Origin: Marinimicrobium alkaliphilum
GTDB lineage: Bacteria; Pseudomonadota; Gammaproteobacteria; Pseudomonadales; Cellvibrionaceae
Assembly: GCF_003259155.1 (NCBI RefSeq)
Contig: NZ_QGMQ01000005.1
Span: 248,001 to 312,000, forward strand
Reading direction: 5' to 3'
Length of the DNA: 64,000 nt
Positions within the stretch are counted from its first letter, which is position 1; every line of letters begins with the position of its first letter. This document shows positions 8,219 to 16,315 of this stretch, piece by piece. Below the pieces are notes generated by a model. The model did no database searches and was not told where the DNA came from. It saw only the letters and a program-made list of their open reading frames with translations. The position numbers and the translations under genes were made by a program.

Positions 8219-10619
8219 ACTGGCCAAACTACTGACGCATTATCACCTGGTGGTGTTATCAGCCTTTGTCATCATCGCCATTGCCCTGGGCTGGCAAGCG
8301 CAGCATTTCAAAATTGATGCGTCTGCCGATACCCTGCTGACTCAGGATAACGTTCATTACATCAGAACCCAGGTGATGAATGAGCGCTTCTCGCCCCAGG
8401 AGTTCATCCTGGTGGCCTATGAACCCAAAAACACCGATCTGTTTTCCCAGCAAACCTACACCAACTTAGAGTCCCTGACGGAGCGGCTGAACAATATCGA
8501 GCGCGTAGAGTCGGTGCGCTCCCTGCTCAATGTCCCCATACTCTCCCTCATGGAGGGCGACTGGACCGGAGGCAACCCTGAGGACTGGACCCATGAGCGG
8601 CAGGGCTTCAGTAACGAGCAGCTGGCAGAGGCCTTTTCCGGCAACCCCATCTACGAGGACCTGCTGGTCAATCAGGGGCAGACCGCCACCGCCATTCAGA
8701 TTCTGTTCCAGCCTCATGAAGAACTCACCGAAATCCAGAGTGAAATCACCGCCCTGCAGAAAAAGTCCCTGGATCAGGATCTCAATCGCGAGGAGCAAGA
8801 GCGCGTTGAGCAGCTGCAGGAACAAGCGCAATCGCTACAGGACGAACTGGGCAACACCCGCCTGGAAGAGATCGACCAGATAAGGAGCATTATTGCCGAC
8901 TACGAAGCGGACGCCGACATCTACCTGGGCGGCGCCCATGTGCTGGGTTACCAACTGATTGATATCATCCAGAATGACCTCTATCTGTTCGGCGGCCTGA
9001 TTGCGGGCATGATCTGCCTGGTGCTGTTCCTGCTGTTCGGCAGCTTCCGGTGGGTGTTGATCACCGTGGTCTGTTGTGGTCTCAGCGTTTTTCTGACCAT
9101 CGCCCTGTTTGGCATGTTGGGGCTGCGGGCCACAGTGATATCGGCCAACTTTATCGCGCTACAACTTATTCTCACCCTGGCCATCGTGGTCCACCTGATC
9201 GTGCAGTATCGCGAGTACAGCAGCAGCCACCCGGACTGGAACCAGAAGCAGCTGATCGAAGCGGCGTTTGTCAAAAAATTCGCGCCCTGCCTGTACGCGG
9301 GTCTGACCACCTCCGTGGGTTTTGCCTCCCTGCTGTTTACCGGTATTCAGCCGGTGATCTCCTTCGGCTGGATGATGATCATTGCCGTTTCAATTTCCAT
9401 TCTGGTCAGCCTTTCGGTGTTCCCGGCCATGCTGGCGCTGTTTTCCCGAGAATCGGGGCGCGAGCAGCGCAAGTTGGCGTTCTGGACCATGCGCGGCTTT
9501 GACACCGTCGCCCGCAACAGACCCTCGCTGACCCTGTGGCTGTGCGGCGGCGCCTTCCTGCTCGGTGTCGGAGGACTGTTTCTGCTGGATGTGGAAAACA
9601 GCTTTATCGACTACTTCAGCAAAGATACGGACGCCCATCGCGAGCTGACGTTTATCGACCAGGAGCTCGGCGGATCCACGCCCCTGGATGTGGTCCTGAC
9701 CATACCCGAGGTCGAGCAGCCCGATCTGATCATTACCGCGGAAGACGTGCAGCGAGCGCAGCGCGTGCAGGAAATGCTGCAGGAGCAGGAAGGTATGGGC
9801 AAGATCCTGTCGATCGTCAACTTTACCCAGCTCGCCATGGAACTGAACGATGGGCGGCCACTCACCGAATACGAACTGACCGCCGCCTATCGAATGGTGG
9901 ACGACGAATTGCGGGACGATCTGATCGGCTCCTATTTTTCAGAGGAGCACTCCCAGCTGAGAATCAGCGCACGCATTCAGGACGCGACCGAAGGGCTGAA
10001 CCGGGCCGAGCTTATGGAAAGTATCAAGAACGAAATGGCGGAACTGGGTATAGCCGAAGACGACTACACCCTCACCAACCTGTTTGTACTCTACCAGGAC
10101 ATACTCCAACGCCTGTTCCGTTCCCAGATTCTGGCTCTGGGCATCGTCTACATCGCCCTGACCCTGGCGTTCTTTGCCATTTTCCGCTCAGTGCGGCTGG
10201 CCCTGGTGGGCATTACCCCCAACATACTCTCCACCGTGGGTATCCTGGGCGTCATGGGCTGGCTGCGCGTACCGCTGGACCTGATGACCATCACCATTGC
10301 CTCCATTGCCATGGGCATAGCGGTGGACGACACCATCCACTATATCCACCGCTATCGCGAAGAACTGTCGAAAGAGTCCGCCAACACCGCCCTGCGCAAC
10401 ACCAACTTCAGCGTCGGCTACGCCATGCTTTTTACCTCGGTCATCATCATGCTCGGCTTCTCCCAGCTGGCCTTCTCCGACTTCATCCCCAGCGTCCAGT
10501 TCGGCCTGCTCGCCAGCCTGGCCATGTTCATGGCCCTGGTCTGGAACCTGACGCTGCTGCCGGTACTGCTCGCCAAGTTCGTCCCCGGTTCCCACAAACC
10601 CGACAACCAGCCCGCGTAG
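8196..10619 (+). CDS. RND superfamily (MMPL/SSD-type) transporter
   Basis: This 807 aa protein has the MMPL/hopanoid-transporter layout: one N-terminal TM, a large periplasmic domain (about residues 35-250, including a Gln/Glu-rich coiled coil around 195-235), five TMs, a second periplasmic domain (about 460-620) and five more TMs. The TM motifs MGIAVDDTIHYIHRYREE and IALQLILTLAIVVHLIVQYRE are typical. ATG 8196 has AAGGA ten bases upstream and lies inside mlaA. Linkage to mlaA suggests lipid traffic between the membranes. The stop codon TAG (10617-10619) lies inside the first REP-like unit, so the last codon and stop come from the repeat. Confidence 0.85.
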   Translation: MPSTPVNRLAKLLTHYHLVVLSAFVIIAIALGWQAQHFKIDASADTLLTQDNVHYIRTQVMNERFSPQEFILVAYEPKNTDLFSQQTYTNLESLTERLNNIERVESVRSLLNVPILSLMEGDWTGGNPEDWTHERQGFSNEQLAEAFSGNPIYEDLLVNQGQTATAIQILFQPHEELTEIQSEITALQKKSLDQDLNREEQERVEQLQEQAQSLQDELGNTRLEEIDQIRSIIADYEADADIYLGGAHVLGYQLIDIIQNDLYLFGGLIAGMICLVLFLLFGSFRWVLITVVCCGLSVFLTIALFGMLGLRATVISANFIALQLILTLAIVVHLIVQYREYSSSHPDWNQKQLIEAAFVKKFAPCLYAGLTTSVGFASLLFTGIQPVISFGWMMIIAVSISILVSLSVFPAMLALFSRESGREQRKLAFWTMRGFDTVARNRPSLTLWLCGGAFLLGVGGLFLLDVENSFIDYFSKDTDAHRELTFIDQELGGSTPLDVVLTIPEVEQPDLIITAEDVQRAQRVQEMLQEQEGMGKILSIVNFTQLAMELNDGRPLTEYELTAAYRMVDDELRDDLIGSYFSEEHSQLRISARIQDATEGLNRAELMESIKNEMAELGIAEDDYTLTNLFVLYQDILQRLFRSQILALGIVYIALTLAFFAIFRSVRLALVGITPNILSTVGILGVMGWLRVPLDLMTITIASIAMGIAVDDTIHYIHRYREELSKESANTALRNTNFSVGYAMLFTSVIIMLGFSQLAFSDFIPSVQFGLLASLAMFMALVWNLTLLPVLLAKFVPGSHKPDNQPA

Positions 10620-10710
10620 GTCGGGTTAGGCGCAGCCGTAACCCGACAATGTGGCACCCACCCCACCAATGTCCGAGTAGGTCGGATTAGCCCGAAGGGC
10701 GTAATCCGAC
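10616..10710 (+). repeat. REP-like palindrome pair (copies 6-7), overlapping a stop codon
   Basis: There are two forward units, 10616-10647 and 10677-10710. The first begins GTAGG at 10616 and its TAG is the stop codon of the upstream transporter. The pair separates the convergent transporter and bestrophin genes. The first copy carries TCGGGTTA/TAACCCGA, with compensated changes in both arms relative to the TCGGATTA consensus. Confidence 0.9.
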
Positions 10711-10753
10711 GTTTGCGCAATGCTTCCCAACACACCCAAAAACCGACAACCAT

Positions 10754-11656
10754 TCAATACAGATAACCCTTCCCCCGCGGCTTGATGGGCGCGGGCAGAT
10801 CGCTCTCACCCAACAACTGGCGCAGATCAATCTCAATGGTGCGCGCGATGTAATCCATGGGCACATCGTTGACCGTGTTGTCGAACGGTCGCTCGATATG
10901 GCGGCCGACATACTCCAGCATAATATAGGCGTAGCCGATCAGCAGTGAAAAGGGAATGGACAGGTAGCCCAGGTGTCCGGCCAGGCTGACAGGCAGGACA
11001 AACAAAAACACCGTCAGGGTGTAATTCATAAACCAGGTGTACTGCATGGGAAAGGGCGTCTTCTTCAGGCGCTCGCAACTGCTCAGAACCTGATTGAACG
11101 CTTCCAGGCTATCCAGTAGACGCAGGTGCTGGTAGGAATCCAGGTCGCCCTGCGCCAGCAGTGCGTGCAGCCGTTGATTCTGTCGATGCAGTATGGCCAG
11201 GGGTGGCGTCGCCTGCTGTTCGATCGAGGCACTTTCGTCGTCCGCGAGCAGTTCGCGCTGCTCCTCACCCGCCGGGATTTTTCTCAGGTACTGGTTGAGC
11301 CGCCAGGCGAAGGCGATCTGGCGGTAAATCAGGGCGCGCTGCTCCCGATCCAGAGCCTCACTGCCAGCCACCAGCCCCTGAACCAATAGCGCAAAGCTGC
11401 GCGAATGGTATTTGAGTTGTGACCAGATCTGGTGGCCTTCCCACCAGCGGCTGTAGGCGGTGTTATTGCGAAAGCCAATCAGAAACGCCAAGGCCGTCCC
11501 CAAAAAACCCGCCGCAAACGACAGCGCCCGCAGCCCTTCCTGCGGTATCTGCGCCATGGCCACACAGGCTAAAAGGATAAAGCCGGCCAGCGCCAGCAGC
11601 TGAGGCCAGGTGAAACACACCAGCTTGGTCAATGAAATACGGCGAGTAATGATCAT
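10754..11656 (-). CDS. Bestrophin-family membrane protein
   Basis: The 300 aa protein carries the bestrophin/UPF0187 (YneE) signature FLIGFRNNTAYSRWWEG at about residues 58-75, an N-terminal hydrophobic pair and two C-terminal hydrophobic segments (LFVLPVSLAGHLGYLSIPF). The ending DNTVNDVPMDYIARTIEIDL is also typical. Bacterial homologues form pentameric anion or cation channels in the inner membrane. It is monocistronic; two REP-like units lie downstream. Confidence 0.85.
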   Translation of the reverse strand: MIITRRISLTKLVCFTWPQLLALAGFILLACVAMAQIPQEGLRALSFAAGFLGTALAFLIGFRNNTAYSRWWEGHQIWSQLKYHSRSFALLVQGLVAGSEALDREQRALIYRQIAFAWRLNQYLRKIPAGEEQRELLADDESASIEQQATPPLAILHRQNQRLHALLAQGDLDSYQHLRLLDSLEAFNQVLSSCERLKKTPFPMQYTWFMNYTLTVFLFVLPVSLAGHLGYLSIPFSLLIGYAYIMLEYVGRHIERPFDNTVNDVPMDYIARTIEIDLRQLLGESDLPAPIKPRGKGYLY

Positions 11657-11729
11657 AACGATTCCCGAAAAGCCTGTCGGCGCCCATGATAGCGCACAAA
11701 CTCACGGCGCACCGCCAGTGCCTCAGCTC

Positions 11730-11757
11730 AAAAAGCCCCGCCGGGAATCGACGGGGC
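11730..11757 (-). terminator. Rho-independent terminator of the pirin gene
   Basis: On the minus strand a stem GCCCCG/CGGGGC (11735-11740 with 11752-11757) with an eleven-base loop is followed by five T (11730-11734 read in reverse). It lies 12 bases after the pirin stop codon. Confidence 0.75.
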
Positions 11758-11768
11758 GGTGGTTGGAT

Positions 11769-12635
11769 TTACCGGGCAATCTGGCCAAACCGGCCGGTCT
11801 GATAATCGCGCACTGCCTGCTCGATCTCGGCCTGCGTGTTCATCACAAAGGGGCCGTAACCCACGATGGGTTCGTCGATGGGCTCGCCACTCAACAGCAG
11901 CACCACCGCATCGTTGTTGGCTTCGATCACCAGCTCACTGCCTTCCCGGCTGAGGGTGACCAGATCGGCGTCGCGGGCAAGCTGCTCGCCATTGATCTGC
12001 ACCGTGCCGCGCAACACCACTACACCGGTGGTCCAGCCGTCGGGCAGCGCCAGGGTCGTTTTGGTGCCGCCGTTCAGACGCAAGTCCCAGACATTCATAG
12101 GCGAAAAAGTCTGCGCCGGACCGGCCACATCGCCGTACTGCCCCGCAATGACGCGTACCCGGCCGGCACCGTCCGCCAGCTCGACACTGGGTATCTGGGC
12201 ATCGGTAATGCCCTGATAGCGCGGCGGTGTCATCTTGTCCTTCGCGGGCAGGTTGACCCACAGCTGCACCATCTCCAGGGTGCCACCGCTTTCGGTAAAG
12301 GCCGGGCTGTGAAACTCCTCGTGCAGAATGCCCGCGCCTGCGGTCATCCACTGGACATCGCCGGGGCCGATCACGCCGCCGTGGCCGGCACTGTCTTTGT
12401 GGGCCACCTCGCCGGCGTAGACGATGGTGACGGTTTCAAAACCCCGATGCGGATGCTGCCCCACCCCGCGCGGCCGCACCGCCGGGCTGAAGTCCCGGGG
12501 ACCGGCGTAGTCCAGCAGCAGAAAGGGGCTCAAGGCCTGGGCATGGCTGCTGTAGCTGAACAGCGAGCGCACCGGAAAACCGTCGCCCACCCAGTGGCCG
12601 GCACCTGAGGTCACACGTTCAATCACTCTTTTCAT
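11769..12635 (-). CDS. Pirin family protein (cupin)
   Basis: The 288 aa product matches the pirin family: N-terminal cupin with LLDYAGPRDFSPAVRPRGVG followed by HPHRGFETVTIVYAGEVAHKD (metal-binding His/Glu set around residues 57-103) and a second cupin half with LWVNLPAKDKMTPPRYQGI. Family members are Fe-binding; several have quercetinase activity. Start 12635 is chosen because AAGGAGG lies nine bases upstream; an in-frame start at 12692 adds 19 residues without support. It is divergent from a LysR regulator gene (131-base gap), a common pairing that suggests local control by that regulator. Confidence 0.9.
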   Translation of the reverse strand: MKRVIERVTSGAGHWVGDGFPVRSLFSYSSHAQALSPFLLLDYAGPRDFSPAVRPRGVGQHPHRGFETVTIVYAGEVAHKDSAGHGGVIGPGDVQWMTAGAGILHEEFHSPAFTESGGTLEMVQLWVNLPAKDKMTPPRYQGITDAQIPSVELADGAGRVRVIAGQYGDVAGPAQTFSPMNVWDLRLNGGTKTTLALPDGWTTGVVVLRGTVQINGEQLARDADLVTLSREGSELVIEANNDAVVLLLSGEPIDEPIVGYGPFVMNTQAEIEQAVRDYQTGRFGQIAR

Positions 12636-12766
12636 CACAACCTCCTTCAATCGGTTTGTGGGATTGGGTATAGAGTACAATTGGAACGACATTGAGGGTA
12701 GACTGCAAAAATGACACTCAGCGTTCTATTTATGGAACTCACGAACTCACAAAAAGGTGACGCCCC

Positions 12767-13672
12767 ATGCAGGATCTGAACGACCTCTACTACTTTGCCC
12801 AGGTGGTGGAGCACGGCGGTTTCGCCCCGGCGGGCCGGGCTTTGGGGGTACCCAAGTCCAAATTGAGCCGCCGGGTCGCTCAGTTGGAGGCCCAGCTCAA
12901 GGTCACCCTGATCTACCGCTCGACCCGCAACTTCACGGTCACCGATGTGGGCCAGCGCTACTACGACCACTGCAAGGCCATGCTTATCGAAGCCCAGGCA
13001 GCGCAGGAGGTGATCGACAGTGTGCAGGCTGAACCCCGCGGCAAGGTGCGTATGACCTGCCCGGTCGGCCTGCTGAATTTTCACGTGGGTGAGATGCTGG
13101 CCCTGTTTATGGCCCAGTGTCCGGGAGTGTCGGTGCACCTGGAGGCCACCAATCGGCGGGTGGATGTGCTGGCGGAAGGGATTGATCTGGCCGTGCGGGT
13201 GCGCCCCCTGCCCCTGGAAGACAGCGAGCTGGTATTCAAGACCCTGTCCGATCGGGGCCAGTGCCTGGTGGCCAGCCCGGCGCTTATGGCCCGCTGCGGC
13301 ACGCCGGACTCACCTCAGGCGCTGGCGGACTGGCCCACCCTCTACCGGGGCACGTCCGAGGAGTCGGCCTTATGGGTTTTGGAAAACGACGCAGGCGAAC
13401 GGCAGCAGGTGCGGCACAAACCCCGTTACCTGACCACCGATATGCTGGCTCTGAAAAGCGCCGCCCTGGCCGGCGTAGGCATCGTCCAGCTACCGGTCCT
13501 GATGCTCACCGAGGAGCTGGCCCAGGGCAAACTGGTACCGGTGTTGCCCAACTGGCGCCCACCCCGGGAAGTGATCCACATCGTGTTCCCCTCCCGCCGG
13601 GGCATGTTGCCAGCGGTGCGGGCGCTGATTGATTTTATGGCGGACGAGTACGCGCGGATTGAAGAGGATTGA
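12767..13672 (+). CDS. LysR-family transcriptional regulator (pirin-linked)
   Basis: The 301 aa product starts with a LysR winged helix-turn-helix (LYYFAQVVEHGGFAPAGRAL followed by KLSRRVAQLEAQLKVTLIYR) and continues with a periplasmic-binding-like effector domain (about residues 90-295). It is close in layout to regulators annotated as acting on pirin or quinone-reductase genes. AAGGTG precedes the ATG. Divergent orientation to the pirin gene implies that the shared intergenic region holds its operator; I could not define a palindromic site there with certainty. Confidence 0.88.
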   Translation: MQDLNDLYYFAQVVEHGGFAPAGRALGVPKSKLSRRVAQLEAQLKVTLIYRSTRNFTVTDVGQRYYDHCKAMLIEAQAAQEVIDSVQAEPRGKVRMTCPVGLLNFHVGEMLALFMAQCPGVSVHLEATNRRVDVLAEGIDLAVRVRPLPLEDSELVFKTLSDRGQCLVASPALMARCGTPDSPQALADWPTLYRGTSEESALWVLENDAGERQQVRHKPRYLTTDMLALKSAALAGVGIVQLPVLMLTEELAQGKLVPVLPNWRPPREVIHIVFPSRRGMLPAVRALIDFMADEYARIEED

Positions 13673-13692
13673 GGATTGGTAGTAGCGCTTCA

Positions 13693-13728
13693 GTAGGTCG
13701 GATTAGTCCCGTAGGGGCGTAATCCGAC
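13693..13728 (+). repeat. REP-like palindrome (copy 8)
   Basis: A single forward unit with loop TCCCGTAGGGGC lies after the LysR stop codon and before the DUF423 gene. Confidence 0.9.
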
Positions 13729-13835
13729 AATCGCTCCCAGAAACCAAAATCCCCGGGTACTATGGGCGTTTCCACCGTAATCCGGTAGCCTTGGTGCAAC
13801 AACCCGTTCAATACAGAGAATCGCTAAGGAGCCCC

Positions 13836-14204
13836 ATGAAACACCTCCTTATACTCGGCGCCTTCGCCATGGCCCTGGCCGTCATACTGGGCGCCTTTGG
13901 TGCTCACGGCCTCAAGGCCCGGGTAAGTGCCGACGCCCTCAGCGCCTGGCAGACCGGCGTCCAGTACCACATGATCCACGCCCTCGCCCTGCTGATGGTG
14001 GCCGTGCTGATGGCCCAGTTCCCGGCCATGGGTGGGCTGCACTGGATCGGCGGCCTGTTCCTGGCCGGTATCCTCTTGTTCTCCGGCAGCCTCTACCTGC
14101 TGGTACTCACCGACTGGCGCTTCCTTGGCCCCATAACCCCCATCGGCGGAGTCGCGTTCATTTTGGGGTGGCTGGGGTTATTATGGAGCGCGTTACGGCT
14201 GTGA
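13836..14204 (+). CDS. DUF423 (YgdD-like) small membrane protein
   Basis: The 122 aa protein has four TM helices and the DUF423 signature LGAFGAHGLK early, WQTGVQYHMIHALALL in the middle and GPITPIGGVAFILGWLGL at the end. AAGGA lies five bases before ATG 13836; the in-frame upstream extension to 13791 is rejected. Function unknown. It is followed 22 bases later by the RhuM remnant. Confidence 0.88.
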   Translation: MKHLLILGAFAMALAVILGAFGAHGLKARVSADALSAWQTGVQYHMIHALALLMVAVLMAQFPAMGGLHWIGGLFLAGILLFSGSLYLLVLTDWRFLGPITPIGGVAFILGWLGLLWSALRL

Positions 14205-14226
14205 CGCCGAACACAAGGAGTCGACC

Positions 14227-14930
14227 ATGACAGAACAACAGATACGGATCTTCACCACAAGCGATGGCCGAGCGCAGCTGGAAGTGGCGCTGGATCGGGA
14301 GACGGTGTGGCTAAACCAAAACCAGATGGCTACTCTTTTCGATACATCAACCGATAACGTCGGTTTGCACTTGAAAAACATCTACCGGGAAGGTGAGCTG
14401 GAGGAAGCCTCAACTACCGAGGATTTCTCGGTAGTTCGTCAGGAAGGCAAGCGGCAGGTGCAGCGCCGCATCAAGCACTACAGCCTCGATGCCATCATTT
14501 CCGTTGGCTACCGGGTAAGCTCCAGGCGCGCCACACAATTCCGCCAATGGGCCACCCAAACCCTAAAAGACCACTTGGTCCAAGGTTACACCCTCAACCA
14601 ACGCCGCCTGACCGAACGAGGCATAGAATTCGAGCAGGCGGTAGAGCTGCTGGGCCGCACCCTGAGCAATCAAGGCCTGGCATCACCCGAAGGAGAAGCC
14701 GTCACCAGCGTTATCAGTGACTATGCCCGCTCCTGGAGCTTGTTACAGGGCTACGACGAACAGGCACTGTCCGAAGTGAGCACCGGCCAACCGGGCATGC
14801 ACGCGATATCCCTTGAAAACGCATTAAGCGCCATACCCTGGTAGCACTCGCCCTACTGGTGGCGGAAAGCCTGCCGGACCAGAAAACCCTGATGATCCGG
14901 CTGATCGAACATTTCATCCTGCTGAAGTAG
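14227..14930 (+). pseudogene. RhuM-Fic gene remnant (internal deletion and frameshift)
   Basis: The open frame 14227-14844 encodes 205 aa of the RhuM family: an N-terminal winged-helix-like part (ETVWLNQNQMATLFDTSTDN) and HYSLDAIISVGYRVSSRRATQFRQWA without its spaces as the hallmark middle, ending LENALSAIPW-stop. Immediately after, from 14841 to 14930 in another frame, the sequence encodes VALALLVAESLPDQKTLMIR and a few further residues, which is the usual C-terminus of RhuM-Fic fusions. The central Fic/Doc core with HPFxDGNKR is absent. The best explanation is an internal deletion of roughly 90-100 codons with a frame change. AAGGAG before the ATG means the truncated N-terminal protein may still be made. 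Confidence 0.8.
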
Positions 14931-14939
14931 CCAACAGTC

Positions 14940-15503
14940 ATGATCCGCGTACATAGCACCAAAAAACTGCTGACCAAACTGCCCATCGACGAACGTGGCC
15001 GCATTATCCAGACGCATCCCGGCACGGATGCGGCCAACGACGGCCAGGACACCCTGCTCTCCGGCTGGCACGCCAACCTGATCATCCTGCAAGGCCGCAA
15101 CTGTGTGCTTATGGCGCACGATGCCACCCGCTTCCCGGTGTTCATTCCCTGCCTGAAGAAGGCCGACTTCGCCCACCTCGACCACCTGTTTATCGATATC
15201 TTTATGAACACCCTGCTCAAGGCTGGCGCTACTGACGCTCAGATGCAGATCGCCCACAACGCCTTGGCACCGCTGGTGCTCGACAGCCAGTGCGATCGTT
15301 CCGTGCAGGGCACCATGAACCAGATGGCGCAAGACCTGGGCCACAGTCTCTGGTACAACAACGCCAAGGTCGCCGATCTTCTGCCCTACAGCACCAGTCT
15401 CTGGCTGGCGGATCGACCCTGCACCGCGAAAGGGGTGAAGGACTGCATATGGCCGATCAGAGCTATGTTGGCGCTGCTCGATAAGGCATCACCGCCCGAG
15501 TAG
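14940..15503 (+). CDS. DUF6933-like hypothetical protein
   Basis: The 187 aa protein begins MIRVHSTKKLLTKLP and continues with LLSGWHANLIILQGRNCVLM, HDATRFPVFIPCLKK and a C-terminal helical part, the arrangement I associate with DUF6933 proteins, which are often near mobile or toxin-antitoxin genes. No catalytic motif is evident. It starts ten bases after the RhuM remnant. Its stop codon TAG (15501-15503) is supplied by a REP-like unit, so the original C-terminus may have been different. Confidence 0.6.
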   Translation: MIRVHSTKKLLTKLPIDERGRIIQTHPGTDAANDGQDTLLSGWHANLIILQGRNCVLMAHDATRFPVFIPCLKKADFAHLDHLFIDIFMNTLLKAGATDAQMQIAHNALAPLVLDSQCDRSVQGTMNQMAQDLGHSLWYNNAKVADLLPYSTSLWLADRPCTAKGVKDCIWPIRAMLALLDKASPPE

Positions 15504-15529
15504 GTCGGATTAGCGAAGCGTAACCCGAC
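15500..15529 (+). repeat. REP-like palindrome (copy 9), overlapping a stop codon
   Basis: A forward unit GTAGGTCGGATTAG-CGAAG-CGTAACCCGAC. Its second to fourth bases are the TAG stop of the DUF6933-like gene. The right arm has one uncompensated change (ACCCGAC against TCGGATT). Confidence 0.9.
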
Positions 15530-15686
15530 AACAGCCTGCATCAGAGCCCTGCTCTCTTAGTGCCCGAGTTGGATCCCTTCGAACTCATACCCTTCAATAT
15601 GACTACTGGCTGGACTAGCCAATTTTCTCTATATATCCTGGGCAGCTTTAAGATATTAACAATGTAACTCTGCAGCAGGTGGAACA

Positions 15687-16250
15687 ATGGGAAGTGGTTC
15701 ATTCTTTACCGACGCAAAAGGTCGTTTCGCAGAAACTGTTATCAGTACTCTTTTGGAGCATGCTGGCTACCGTGTGCTTCGCTTGGGCGTGGAAGAGTTG
15801 GTTAGCGAGGTAAAAGCGGGAGTTTCGCGAGGTGAACAGGCGTTGGTTTTGCCTGATCAGCTAAGGACGGCCCCTGACTTTCTAGTTGTTGATCCTGTCA
15901 GCGGCAATACTACCCTTTTAGAAGTCAAGTTTAGGCGCCGTTTTGAGTGTGATGTCGCTGCCAAATTGCATACTTTACTACAACGTCAAGAAAACTACTG
16001 GCCGGGGTTTGTCAGCGTATTTTTATGCCCGAATCCCCCAGGCTTTAATGATTCTTCAAAGGAGACGGATATCCGGCAATTTGTTCGGTGCCTAAAGGCT
16101 TCGGATCTTAATCGTCTTATAGAACCTCACGAACGCCTGACTAAGTGGCAAAGGCTAAGAACGCTTGGCGCCGTTTTTGAGCGTGTCGGAGATCAAGACT
16201 TCTATAAAGAAACGGCATCGTTAATAGGACCAATTAGAGCCTGGGCTTAG
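15687..16250 (+). CDS. Putative PD-(D/E)XK nuclease-fold protein, 187 aa
   Basis: Not assigned to a named family. Residues 62-84 read APDFLVVD...NTTLLEVKFRRR: Asp64 in a PD dipeptide, then Glu79-x-Lys81 fifteen residues later, the layout of a PD-(D/E)XK active site; Glu16 in the first helix could complete it. The rest is mixed alpha/beta with no membrane segment. Base composition is clearly more AT-rich than neighbours such as the DUF423 gene, suggesting acquisition. It is convergent with the DUF2075 helicase gene 65 bases away, which also carries a nuclease-like motif. Role in DNA cleavage or defence is an inference. Confidence 0.55.
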   Translation: MGSGSFFTDAKGRFAETVISTLLEHAGYRVLRLGVEELVSEVKAGVSRGEQALVLPDQLRTAPDFLVVDPVSGNTTLLEVKFRRRFECDVAAKLHTLLQRQENYWPGFVSVFLCPNPPGFNDSSKETDIRQFVRCLKASDLNRLIEPHERLTKWQRLRTLGAVFERVGDQDFYKETASLIGPIRAWA

Positions 16251-16315
16251 GGCTTTATCTGCTTGGGCTTACAAAACGCCTGGCTAAACGTCCTTTGATG
16301 CTTTGCGGTATTCCG

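Noticed and set aside
11610-12608. Plus-strand frame of 332 codons opposite pirin
   Set aside because: The pirin gene has a perfect ribosome-binding site and metal ligands; the opposite frame has no recognisable features.
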